This document shows, one piece after another, positions 9,401 through 20,878 of a DNA stretch of 64,000 nt. Made by a program: the position numbers and the translations under genes. The stretch is from Bilabrum cf. latius (taxonomy: Eukaryota; Bigyra: Bicosoecida; Bigyra; Bicosoecida). Where the stretch lies: NCBI GenBank assembly GCA_965178125.1, contig OZ237758.1, positions 868,001-932,000 of the forward strand, read 5' to 3'. The notes beneath the pieces were generated by a model. The model had not been told where the DNA came from and did not search any database. It saw nothing but the letters and a program-made list of their open reading frames with translations. Each line of letters starts with the position of its first letter. The stretch's first letter is position 1.

Positions 9401-11803
9401 TCAATCGAGGCACCCCATATCTCTCCTCTCGCCCTCGATGGCGGCCCGCACGCCAGGCAGCATGCTCGCGCGTGCCGACCGCGCCCACGCCCACCCTCGG
9501 CTCGCCACGAGTCGCCGCAGTTCAGGCCTCTCGAGGAAATGCGCCACTGCCTCTGCCATGCTCGGTGCGCTGGCCCATGCCACCGCACCCGCCCTAACCC
9601 ACGCGCGGTCCTCCCCGAGGTCCGCCGTGCTGCTCGAGTCCCACCCGCTGCTAGACCCCCGCTGTGTCTCATCTGACACTGCACCAGATTCATGCAGCCA
9701 CAGTGGCAGCTCGGTGGCATCCCCACCGGGTTCAGCCCCCTCACCCTGCAAAGCACCAGAGGTCTGTCCCGCATCCGAAGCAGTGCCGTTGCACTGTAGC
9801 ATCACCAGTGCCTTGGACCCGCCGTTCTTCTTCTTGTTCTTCTTGTTCTAGTCATCCCTTACTGCGCCTGCCCCCACCCACTTCAGACCCAGCTTGGGAA
9901 ACTTCTTTGCACCCTTCTGCCCCTAGTCCGCCACGGCCTCGGTCAGCGCCTCCCCGAAGCTCTCGTCCAGCGCAGCCTCAAGCGAAGGCGCCTCCGCTAG
10001 CACAAAGGCCCCGTCCGCCAGCAGGGGCACGATTCTAGAGGCCTTGCTCTCGTGCTGCAGCCACGAGCCCACGGAACCAGGCCACGCGGTTGCATTCCCG
10101 GGCGAGCCTGAACCTCCACTTCCGCCGGCCTTCACGCATGCCACCGAGGACCAGGTCTAGGGAACAAGGACGATCCTGCTCCTCCGCACCGCTCTCGCCA
10201 GCCTCTCACCGAACAGGCTCTCCGCCGCCACCAGCCGCAACCCCTTGATGCGCCGCTGCAGCTAACCCGTGAGACGCCGCCGGTGCGGGGTGAGTGCGCC
10301 GAAGAACAGGACGTCGATGTCGGTGTGACGAGCGCCGCGGCTGTACACCCGCCTCACACGACCCGCCCGAACCAGTGCCCCGGCCTGGTCCGACGCCCCG
10401 GACAGACCACCACTCTCCGAATCGCCCGCAAACTTTGCCCCGGGTGCCGGGCCCGAGGGGTCCTGTTCTTCTTCGCCGCCGCCTGCCTTGGGTGGGAGTG
10501 CGCCTGCGTGCCCCAGCTTGAGGGAGAGGGCACGGGTTGAGCCCTCGGAGCCTGCCACGGCCTATCCCAGCTCCGCCAGAGCGACCGACTCGGTGTGACG
10601 AGCGAGATCACCGCCCCCGAGCTGCACCGCCCACACTGGATCCACCCCGCGGGGCGGGTGCCTGCCCACTCCCTTTGGGCCGGTGCCCCGCACCGACCGC
10701 CGGATTCCCTCTTGTTCCCTGGTGGCAGCCCGGTGGCGCATCGTCAGCCACGCCGACAGCGCACCCTACGAGTCAGCCGCTGTTCCCTGGGGATCGTCCC
10801 CTTGTTCCCCCACGAGGCCCAGGAGGGGCTCCTGCCTGGCCCGCAGCTGCCTGTCCTCACCGCCAGCCGCACTCGATTCCGATGGCCACTCTCCATCGAC
10901 CAACCACTCGTCACTTGGCTGCTCCTCGTCCCCACCACTGGCACTGCCAGCAGGTCCCGTATGGCTCCGCATGGACGGAGGCACCCCCGGCCCCTCCAGC
11001 CCCACCCGCAGCGCGTCCCCCGCGAGGCCCAGAGGCACCACCCGCGCCTGCACGCCGTGCCAGCGGGCCAGCCGACGGGCGCTGATCGACGATAGGTCCC
11101 AGACGCGGAAGGCACGGAGCATCTGGGCGTACTCGGGGGAGATCCAGCCGCCGCCTCCCGGAAGCACGTGCTCCGTGTTGACGAGGATGGTGCCGGCGGG
11201 CAAATAGCCCAGAGAGGTCGCTCTCGAGGCGATCGAGGTGCTGCGGGCGGGGCGCGCCGATTCAGTGGCAGCACCGGGCTGCGACGAGGTCGAGTTTTCG
11301 TCCTATTGGGCATATACAGGCAGCATCTTGACCCTCTCTGTGGCCACCGCGTGTGCGCCGATCAGGAGCACCTGCGTGCCGTCCCACGACTGCCGGTCGC
11401 ACGCCAGCGATGCTTTGACGCGCCGAGCGAGGTCCGAGCTGTGCTCGTCCACGTACACGCATGCCTACACACTTACAGAGTCTACTTCGGGGGCTGCTGA
11501 GAGAGATCGGTGAAAAGCATTCACGATTGGCCCCAAAACATCCACCTCAGTGTCCGCACCGGCGAGCACGATCGTCCAGGCCCGAGAGCAGGCTCCAGCC
11601 GACCCGGCCAAATGATTTGCCACATACAGGCCATCCGCTTCGTGGGCACCGGCCTTGCCGATTGATAGCAGATTTTCGAGGCCAGAGGAAACGAACTGGG
11701 CTTGCGTTGGAGCGACCGCTTGGGGCAACGCCGCTTCCGCGGACAGTTCGAACAGAGAACCCGCGCAAATTAGGGAAGCAATTAGAGCAGCAATTCGGCG
11801 CAT
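9401..11803 (-). CDS. secreted glycosyltransferase-like protein
   Basis: 800 residues from ATG 11803 to UGA 9401. A short basic start and hydrophobic core (MRRIAALIASLICAGSLF) predict a signal peptide or anchor. The middle resembles group-1-like glycosyltransferases: ILVNTEHVLPGGGGW, then SPEYAQMLRAFRVWDLS and VVPLGLA (compare the WDYS and VPLGY blocks), later DVLFFGALTPHRRRL and SRIVLVPQTW. The C-terminus has the usual PSMAEAVAHFLERPELRRL tail. Eight in-frame UAGs lie at 11465, 11303, 10766, 10562, 10262, 10157, 9923 and 9848, and no UAA or UGA occurs. Low-complexity inserts (around 10400 to 10900 and 9700 to 9850) separate the blocks. Donor and acceptor sugars are unknown. An upstream TTG frame extends to 11860, but the ATG fits the signal peptide. 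Confidence 0.65.
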
Positions 11804-12031
11804 GGTGGCACAAATTCGAGATGAAAGTGCGCAGTGAAGAGCGAGTGAGTTGCCATTCAACGCACCGGTGGATTGGCTGCGCCAGGCTCCGAGTCACCTG
11901 CACTCGAGCGCACACAAGCACGCACGCAGCACGGCCTGCCTGCCTCGTTAATCGCCGCACGCGCGCCGCAGCTCCTGGATCCATACGCGCTGCACACTCA
12001 CACCGCAATTCCCAGACTTCACCACCACGAA

Positions 12032-14011
12032 TCAGCGCCCCTTCCCCCCCGGGTCCGCAGCCACCCCCGATCCTGCCCCGGCCCCCGAGAGCGCCGCCCC
12101 CGCCTGACCACTCTCGAGCGATTTCAGCATCTTGAAGAGGGACGCTGCCTCCCTCACCTTGGAGAATTCGATGCAGAACGCCTGGATCTCAATGAAGAGC
12201 TCGCTCACGTTGATGATCTGGTGCCGGATGAGGCTCTGCAGGAACACGCAGACGAGCCGCACAAGCCGCGTCTGCAGGAACTTGTCCTTGATGCCCTCGC
12301 AGCTGGAGATGCAGTTGCTGATGTACACGTGCAGGAACTCGGCGGGCAGGCGCTTGGCCGTGGTGAGCTGGTTGACCACCTCCATCCCGTGGAGGGACAT
12401 GTCCATGGTCACCAGCTCAGTGAGGTACTGGGGCTGCTGCGGGGTGTCCAGCAGCCGATCAAGCGCGGCGGTTGCAACCTGTGGGTTGTGTGTGACGAGT
12501 GCGGCCAGGTTCTTGGGGCTGATCCCGCTCTGGCGCACCTTGTCGGGCGAGTCTCCCAGCAGCGCCAGCAGCTTCTCCCTCTCTTCCGACTGGAGGGGTG
12601 CCTCGCACGCTCTGGCCATGAGCGCCCTGGTCCCGTCCGTCTGCGAGGCGGAGGCGCCCATGCCCACGTCCCACAGGAGGGTCGGGGGGACCACCACTCC
12701 CGCGCGCATGTACTCTTCATCTTCAAATTGCAGCACGGGGGGAGGGGGGCGGGACAGCAATGGGCGGAACCCGACCACACCGAGTGGAAGGGCCAGCGAC
12801 CCACCCGCGGCCCTGTCTGGAGCAGGCGATGTAGAAGATGAAGAAGAAGAAGAAGAAGACGAAGAAGCGCCTTTGGCCTTCTCCCCGCCGCTCTTCTTGC
12901 CCCCTTTGCTGTCCCTGTCCCTGCTGCCAGACTCCGCAGAGGAGGACGAGGACGAGGAGGAGGGGCGCCCGCTCTGCCCAGCCACCCTGCTTCCCGCCCC
13001 TCGATCCGATTGTTCCCTGGCGGGCAGGGCCAGCCCCGCGCGGCTGAGCACTGCCTCGGCCACCTCCCTGGCCGCCTCCGAGGGAACAGCGGATGGGGCA
13101 CCCGCCCTCTGGAAGGATCTCCCCGAGCCCGGCTGCATGCGCGGGAGACCCTCCACGGTCAGCGGGCCGGTGGGCAGCGAGGCCGCAACGTCGGAGGCCT
13201 GCCCGTTCGCCGCCATCGCTGCCACGCCGGCCCGCTGGGTCAGGGCTGCCTAGACCTCGGCGGCCGACGTGCCGGCGGGAGGTTCCGCAGCCAGTGCCTG
13301 CGCGGCGCCGGCGTCCATCCCGTGGAGGCCCAGGACTGCCCGTCTGCTGGCGGCGGCCGCCTCCTTGGCCTCGGCGCTGGCCCCCGGTCCGGTTGCAACC
13401 GCTGCCGCGGCCTCTCTCAGCGTCCTCGCTACTTGTTCCCTGGCGAGGAGCGCGGTCTGTCCCTCCGGATCCAGCACCACGGGGCGGACAGAGGCCGCGG
13501 CGGTGGGCATGGGCGCCGGCATGCGCTCGGCGACGGACTGCCGGAGCGGCTCAAGGTCTGGGATAGGGAGCATACTGCTGGTAGATGCCATCATGGCGTC
13601 GATAGCAACTTGGGGTGCCATGGAGGCTCCGGCGAGGGCGTCCGAGGAGGGGCCCGGTCGAAGCCAGCGGAGCAGCAGCTGGCGTTCCACCTCCGATGAC
13701 GTGCTGGTGGGTTCGAGACATCGCAGACAGAATAACGAAAACGGGTTGACCCCTCCAGGCGCATCCGCGTACATGTGAACGAGAGCATGCAGCGCCAGAA
13801 GCCGCTGCGGGGCTGACAGCAAATTGTCCTCGAGCAACGCTACGATCGCGCACCCCAGCCGAAACTTCAAAGCAAGAGACTAGCCAGCAAGTTCATTGAC
13901 TCGCTTGGATACCGCTTCAAATGATTCAGAGGTTCTCTGCGAACGGGGGCAAGCAGGGATACAGCAGGCAGGGCTGATTGGCGACAGTCTCTGCCGCACA
14001 TGCCGTGGCAT
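12032..14011 (-). CDS. CNOT11: CNOT11, CCR4-NOT complex subunit 11
   Basis: About 659 residues. CNOT11 binds the CNOT1 N-terminal arm of the CCR4-NOT deadenylase together with CNOT10. The C-terminal half carries the hallmark domain almost intact: YLTELVTMDMSLHGMEVVN, then LPAEFLHVYISNCIS, RLVRLVCVFLQSLIRHQ and ELFIEIQAFCIEFSKVREA. The N-terminal block also fits (LKFRLGCAIVALLEDNLL, QRLLALHALVHMYAD, NPFSLFCLRCLEPT). Two in-frame UAGs join these parts: 13880 to 13882 (NELAG[UAG]SLALKF) and 13250 to 13252 (AAEV[UAG]AALTQRAG). The linker between is Ser/Ala/Asp-rich. The start at 14011 is a guess; the first 25 residues are unconvincing and a 5' exon is possible. Stop is UGA 12032. It is divergent from EF-1alpha. 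Confidence 0.88.
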
Positions 14012-14401
14012 GGCTGCACGGGTGCAACACGGCAGATCAGCAAAGAATCAAGGTATCGTGGGCTCGCTGCAAGGACTTACGCCAATAATCGTGACTAGCT
14101 GCTCCAGCATGGCATCGGACAGCTTTAGCTCGTCCGAGTCGTCCTGCATCCTGCCGTCATCGCGACGAGTACCGCCTCTTGATGCCATATTCGACAACTA
14201 TGTTATTACTGGTTCGAAGCTTGCCCAAAAACTGGCAGATGCGCGTAGGAAGCGAGAGGACTATAATCGTGTTGCGAACTTCTCACGAACGTTCGAAATC
14301 ATGTTACGCGCACATTTGTTAATCGGATTTGATGTGCTCCGGCGCACCAGCAGCCCCCAAGTCATTTTAGGAGGTCTTCAGCAGCACACCCGCCTGAAGT
14401 C
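14012..14401. promoter_or_regulatory. intergenic region between CNOT11 and EF-1alpha
   Basis: A 390-bp region upstream of both divergent genes. It presumably holds both promoters; no clear TATA element was seen. Confidence 0.4.
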
Positions 14402-16505
14402 ATGGGAGAGAAGAAGCACGTGAACTTGGTTGGTAAGTTTTTATGCATTTACTGGCGGCAAAATCCAAGGTGCGAGCCTGCTGGCGCAGATACGATGCTT
14501 TTCGTCTTTGCACGTGTACTTTGCTCCCACTCGCAGTGATCGGTCACGTCGACGCCGGCAAGTCGACCACCACTGGCCACCTCATCTACAAGTGCGGCGG
14601 TGTGAGTTTTCAACTCGTGCTGTTCAGGTTTGTTTGCTTTGGTATGCTGTCATTCTCGGTGTGGTTGCTGCTTGGCGCGTTGCCGGCTTGCAGTGTACCC
14701 CGACGTTTTCCAGCGATAGAGCTCGAGCATCCGCGGCCCAAACTACCTTCAATGGGTAAATGCATGCATATTTGTTTGATTGTGGGTGTGTGTTTGGTTA
14801 TAGACGCCGTTGGGGACGATGTTTTGGTCACGTTTCTGTGCGGCATCGCCACGCACGACCTCTAGCTCCAGTTTGGGCTTGGCTGCGGGGCTGGACAGGT
14901 TACAGGCGATTGCAGGCTGGTAATGTGGGTATTTGAAGCCAGTTTCTACCACTTTGAGTCGCCTGAAATTCTGTTGGGATCGGATTTGCAGATTCCGTGC
15001 GAGTGACCATGCGGTCGTTCCCTGCCCGATCGATGGCATGTCTGGGCACATGAAGACCCTTCGTGGCTTGTCAAGCGCGTAATAGGTTGCAATGTCACGT
15101 AAATATTACTATTGCGTGGCCTGATCACTCTCCCGCCCGAATTACTTGCTTCCTGAGAATCTTCGACTTGTCAACTTTTCTCTTGCAGATCGACAAGCGT
15201 ACCATCGAGAAGTTCGAGAAGGAGGCCGAGGAGATCGGCAAGTCTTCTTTCAAGTACGCATGGGTGCTGGACAAGTTGAAGGCTGAGCGCGAGCGCGGCA
15301 TCACCATCGACATCGCCCTGTGGAAGTTCGAGACCCCCAAGATCGAGTTCACCGTGATCGATGCCCCCGGCCACCGTGATTTCATCAAGAACATGATCAC
15401 CGGCACTTCCCAGGCGGACGTGGCCATGCTCATGATCTCTTCCGACCCCGGTGGGTTCGAGAAGGGTGTGTCCGCGGACGGCTCCACCAAGGAGCACGCC
15501 CTGCTGGCCAACACCCTGGGTGTGGAGCAGCTCATCTGCGCCACCAACAAGATGGATGCCACGGAGCCCAAGTACTCCAAGGACCGCTTCATGGAGATCT
15601 GCAACGAGATGGCCGTGCACGTGGCCAAGATCGGCTTCAAGCTGCCCAGCTACATCAAGGTGGACGGTAAGAAGTGCAAGATCGACGAGGACAAGTTCCT
15701 GGGCAAGGCTCAGTTCGACCTCGAGAAGGTGGAGAAGAAGGGCAAGAAGAAGGTGCTCAAGCACGTGCGCTTCGTCCCCATCTCCGGGTACGAGGGCGAC
15801 AACATGATCGAGAAGTCCGACAACCTCAAGTGGTGGAACGGCCCCACCCTGCTGCAGGTCCTCGACTCCGTGGAGCCCCCGAAGCGCCCCACCGACAAGC
15901 CCCTGCGCCTGCCCCTCCAGGACGTGTACAAGATCGGCGGCATCGGCACAGTCCCCGTGGGCCGTGTGGAGACCGGCCAGCTCAAGCCCGGCATGAGCAT
16001 CTGCTTCGGCCCCGCCGGCATCGTGACCGACTGCAAGTCTGTCGAGATGCACCACGAGTCCGTGGACTGCGCCAACCCCGGTGACAACGTCGGGTTCAAC
16101 ATCAAGGGTGTGTCTGTCAAGGAGCTCAAGCGCGGATACGTCGCTTCCGACAACTCGAACAAGCCCGCCACCCAGTGCGGCAGCTTCGAGGCCCAGGTGA
16201 TCGTGATGAACCACAAGAACATCCAGCCCGGCTACGCCCCCGTGATCGATTGCCACACTGCCCATGTGGCCTGCAAGTTCGAGTCCATCCCCGTGAAGCT
16301 GGACAAGCGTACCATGAAGAAGGTGGAGGACAACCCCAAGAGCCTCAAGTCCGGTGAGGCCGCCATGGTGAACATGGTGCCTTCCCGCCCCCTCGTGGTG
16401 GAGGGCTACAAGGAGTTCCCCCCCCTGGGACGCTTCGCCGTGCGCGACATGCGCAAGACCGTGGCTGTGGGCGTGATCCAGAAGGTGACCCCCAAGGCCA
16501 AGTAA
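14402..16505 (+). CDS. TEF1: translation elongation factor 1-alpha
   Basis: join(14402..14432,14537..14601,15189..16505), 470 residues. This GTPase delivers aminoacyl-tRNA to the ribosome. GTP-binding motifs are visible: [14 protein letters not shown] and NKMD. Introns of 104 and 587 bp are GTAAGT...CGCAG and GTGAGT...TTGCAG; the first lies at NLV/VIGH and the second between CGG and IDKRT, both preserving the family sequence. Codon usage is strongly biased to C/G third positions, as expected of a highly expressed gene, and every Gln is CAG. It ends with UAA at the normal C-terminus, so UAA is still a stop. A roughly 30-residue insertion lies between AKIGF and FVPISG (residues about 198 to 230), rich in Lys. 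The opisthokont insertion after WWNG is absent. Confidence 0.97.
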
Positions 16506-16779
16506 GCGCTATGTCCGCTTAGGCTCTTGTTGCTCCGTCGGTCCCCTGTTGGCCGGCGGTTTCGACATGTCGGTGTGCCCGGGTCGGGGGTGCGTCTAGC
16601 GGTTGGTTGGGTTCCACTTTGGGACTGGCTCGTGCTTGAATGCGCTCTTGGTTGGCGGCGACATACCGAAAAGAATTCGAATCATAATTGTACACTCGTT
16701 AATAAGGTAACACGAATCACCACAGGCGGACCGCCTCGGGCTAATTAATGGGCCAGAAATACCCTTGCGCTCGGCCGGT
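16506..16779. other. convergent intergenic region
   Basis: The 3' flank of EF-1alpha and of the opposite gene. No gene seen. Confidence 0.6.
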
Positions 16780-18483
16780 TCACATCATGTCGCCCTCGCC
16801 GTAGTCATCGAGCAGCTCGACTTCCTCTGCATCCTCCTCATCTTCTTCCATCTCTTCTCCAACGGAATCGTCCTCCTCGGGGTCGGCAGCCTGCGGATAG
16901 CTCGCCATGGCCTCGGCCTCCATCTGGTCCCTCACCTTTGCCTCCAGCGCCGCGCGCTGCTCCTCGGTCAGCGCCGGTTCCGCAGCCCCGTCGCTCCCCA
17001 CCTCCGCGCTGGCAGATTCACCAGCAGCCTCTCGTTCCGCCTTGCGGCGCGCGCGCTCCGCCGCCACCCCCTCTCGGTCCCAGCTGGCACCCGGCCCGCC
17101 CGTCCCGTCCCCGCCACCGGCGCCCTTGCCCTGCCCCGCCCCCGCACCTGCCCCTGCCCCCGGCGCCTTGACCCTTACCCTGTGCAGCTTTAGCGAGCCG
17201 CGCCGCAGCAGCCCGGTCACGGGTGCCAGCACGTCCCCCGTGCCACCCTCCCCTTCCCCGTCCTCTTGTTCCCCAGTGGGAAGCAGCGCCCCGTGCTGTG
17301 CCACAGGGGCGGCTACCAAAGGGCTCGAGCTATCCCGCTGTTCCCCTCCCTCCTCGTCATCCCCTTCCTTGTCCTATGAATACGACACCCGGTCGGGCGC
17401 CGTGCTCAGGGCAGCCTCGTCCCCTGCAGCGGCCTCGAGCACCTGCTCCAGCTGGCTCGCCTCCATGGGACCGCTGGCCGTGAAGGCGGTTACAACCAGA
17501 GGCTGGGCTGACCTGTCCTTGCCCTTGCCCTTCTCGCTTCCCTGCTATTTTGCCTCGTTTTCCTTCCCCGGGGCCTCTTCATTGTTCCCCAGCTTGTTCC
17601 CCAGCCCAGCGGGGGCCCTCCTGAGGAGCAGAGCGAACGTCTCGGCCGATCCCGCCGCCACCTTGGCGCGGGTGGGCACCGAGCGGGAACCAGGCATGGC
17701 CGCTCGCAGGGCAAGAGGGGCGGGCCGCAGCGCCATGGCCACCTGCTTGGTGTCCAGCAGGGCGACCTTGGTGCTGGGGTGGTCCTCCAAGAAGGCCTGC
17801 AGCTCGTCCCTGTCCTCCTTGGACCGCCGGTAGGGGGAGCCAAGCACCAGGCACTGCGCATGGGAGAGGCACCTGCCCAGGTCCTTGCTACTCTTGAGGT
17901 ACATGGGGCGGGTGCGGCCCAGGGGCCCCGCTGCCTGCACCAGTGCACCGGGGGACTTGAAGGCGGAGGGCGGCAGCAGCACGGGGCGCTTGCCGTGCGC
18001 CGCCACGAAGACCCAGGGGTCCGAGGGCCCCGGGGCTGTTCCCCGGGCGAGGACCCGGAGCCGATCGTACACGGTCTGCTGCCCGCTGCCCGGGAGGGTG
18101 CCGTCGCAGTCCATGGTTGCAACCGTGAAGCCGGCCGCTTCCAGCTTGCCCGCCGCGCGGGAGAGCCGGTCCAGACGGCGGGCGGCCACGGAGGCGCGTG
18201 CCTTGCTCGGCTTGCTGCTCCCCTTGGAGTTCCCAGAGGAGGCGCCGGCTGCTCCGGCATTGGGCAGCTCCGGCGGGATCGTTCCGTTCTGGCACAGCAC
18301 GACGTGCGGGAAGCCGCTTTGGAAGACGTTCCTTGTCTGCGCCTCGTTTTCCGTGAGGATGAGACGCACATTGGGAGCTGCCGTTGAGGTGGAGCTCATG
18401 GCAGCTCCGAGCTGCTGCAGAGCAAATGGCACCGTGTACAGCACCATCACCGCGAGCACCAGCAGGCCAGCCAGAGCGAGCAT
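16780..18483 (-). CDS. unknown N-terminally anchored protein
   Basis: 567 residues from ATG 18483 to UGA 16780. A hydrophobic N-terminus (LALAGLLVLAVMVLYTVPFAL) is a signal anchor. The following domain, to about residue 270, looks globular: NVRLILTENEAQTRNVF, then GFTVATMDCDGTLPGSG, DPWVFVAAHGKRPVLLPP and STKVALLDTKQVAMAL. It includes three or four Cys and could be thioredoxin- or glycosyltransferase-like, but I do not recognise it. Two UAGs at 17545 to 17547 (NEAK[UAG]QGSEKG) and 17374 to 17376 (VSYS[UAG]DKEGD) link it to a tail of Glu/Asp/Ala/Pro-rich low complexity ending in an acidic stretch (16785 to 16860). The tail stays in the same frame with no UAA or UGA, which argues it is translated. 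Confidence 0.65.
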
Positions 18484-20878
18484 AGCGTAGGTCAATCGGT
18501 CCTAGGAGTCTGAGCTCAGCTTTTTCGGTTCTACGGGCGTGTCCGATATCTCCCTGGTCGGGGCATCAAGCTTCGAGACCTATCCAAACCCCTATTGCAC
18601 AGCATTCGCAGCCGCAGATTCCTGATCCGTCTATCCTGCCTTGTCTCGTCGGTTGTGCCTGTTTTTCTTGCCCATGCTCACAATTTATTTGCTAATATAT
18701 ATAACGAAGTATACAAAGTCCGTTGAAGGGGGACGCCAAGCAAGTCGTGAAGGTGTTCGGCATGTGACGAGTGCGCATAGAGCACACAGCACAACAGCAC
18801 TGCCAGTGTTGGCAACAATTTATTGAACCCACACGACACACACTGCGCGTACAGTGGTGGCTCTTGCTCGGCTACAGGGCTGCGATTGTTTACATGCCGC
18901 TTGGAATAAATAATACCGGCTGCGTTAGCTCCTTCAGCTGTGGGGCCTACCAGTGGGCCACAGGCAGGGTTGCGGCAGGGCATTTGGCCAAGCATGCTAA
19001 TTTGGCGACAAATGCGGCCGGAGCATGCAGCAGGCCATGGCCGCATGTGCCACGATCCATAGAATGACGGTATTTTTGGTGCATTAGCCAGGGCATCCTG
19101 TGGTGCATGCGTACATCATGGGTCCACGGAGACACGCCGCCGGAGCACCTAATAATAATTCAACTATCATCACAGTGAGGCAGCGCGTGCTTACGGGTGC
19201 TGGATTCGATAGTGGGTGCCACCAGTGGTGCAGCGCACTGGCAGTGCAGGGGGCCCGTGGTGCCCACGGAGACACTGCATGGCCGTGAGAACCACGTGGT
19301 GCAAACGATACCATGAACCCTCTCCAGGCAGGGCCACCGAAATCGTTGCTAATTGCTGTGCGCTTGAATCCCGGGGCAATCCTGTTACATGTACTCGGAC
19401 ATCAGGATTGAAGCAACGGGGAGCAGAGTTGAGCCGGAAGACGAGGTGGGCGCAGGAGGACAGGTGGTGGAGAAGAACAAGAGGGAGACGCCGACACAGG
19501 CGACGATGGTGCGGTGTCAACAGGGAGAACACAACGGGAGGAGGGGGCTCCAGGTGCCATGCGTGCCATGCACATGGGAGACGCGAGTGGCAGCGGGCTG
19601 CATGGCCAGCAGCACGCAGAGGGCCAACAGGTGGGTGGACAGATGGGGCGCACGGCAGATCCGCCAGGACCGGCGCGTGCAAGCTGAGAGGATAGGGCCA
19701 AGGTCGCAATGCAGGGAGCAAAGCATACGGTCCCTAGGGTGGGGAACAGGAACAGGAAGCCATGTGGCGACGAGGCCAGTCGGGTTGCAGTCGGGTGCAT
19801 TTGGAAAGTGGCGCGTACTTTCGTAGTGCCTGCGTACTGTAGACTACGCTGTGACTCACAGGAATAGAGCCTACCGCATTCAGGTGGGCTGGTGAAGAAC
19901 CAGTCGTTCAGGGTGAAGGCCAGTGGGTACGCGGGACCGGGCAGGAATTTTTCTTGGTTCGCCTAGGTTCAATAGGATCTGGATTCCAGATTCTGGAATC
20001 CTCCCAGGTAGGTAGGTCCACGTGCCGCTTGCTGCTCTGGGTAGGCGCTCAACAACGTTCCGTTTAATCAGCAATAGGATCAAGTAACTCCATGTGTTGA
20101 CGAGCTCCAGCATCTAACAAGGTGGGATTGAAGACGTAGTACCAGGCTAGCAAATAAAGCGATACACTTCAGCTGTCGTGCGCCTACTGCGTCTTTGACA
20201 CGGCACTACGGGGACCAGGACCAGCGCTGTTACAGCTAACGAATTACGCTATATTCAGCTTGAGGTGCTTCAGGCGTCCAGTCTATAGCACCCGGACTTC
20301 TGCTTCAAAGTCAGCTGCGGGTGAATGTGCTGCGAATGGGCAACCCCTGGCAGCTCGCCATCCAGAGAGCCTTCGATCCATAAACCAAGGATTATGAGTT
20401 TAAATGATTAAAATCAATTTAGTACTTGTAGTACACAATATTTTATGGCTTAAGTGTACGTAGTTGCATAGCATGATACTGCGGTACTTTTCCGAGTCTT
20501 TCGACTCTTTCTCTGCATCTGACATCAATAACTTTCAGCGACTCAAGGCCCTGTTGCATGACTGCATTTCTTCATAGCCTTCTATCATGACATACCTGTT
20601 GCGAAGTTTTCATTTCAACTTAGGATGGGTTTGCGTGGATTCAATCCATATTGGATTCAATAGATTGGCCTATTGACCAATACCTCTAGTTGCCGCTCAC
20701 GAATTGATAGCTATAACATAGTTCAGTCGTTGTGATTGTTGAAAGCACTACTGTCTGTTTGCAATCGATGCCATGCCAGGCCAGCTGGAAGCGACCGGAT
20801 TAGGTCGTGGCTTGCTTGGTCCCAGTTGCTAGCGATCTTTCGTGCCACTTCGAGCTTACAGCTTGAAGGTGTGTCGAG
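18484..20878. other. 2.4-kb region without a supported gene
   Basis: Only short ORFs in all frames, with no motif I recognise. 18640 to 18960 and 20380 to 20700 are AT-rich. A G-rich plus strand at 19400 to 19800 gives several overlapping ORFs of 130 to 175 codons without consistent coding character. An undetected multi-exon gene is possible. Confidence 0.5.
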
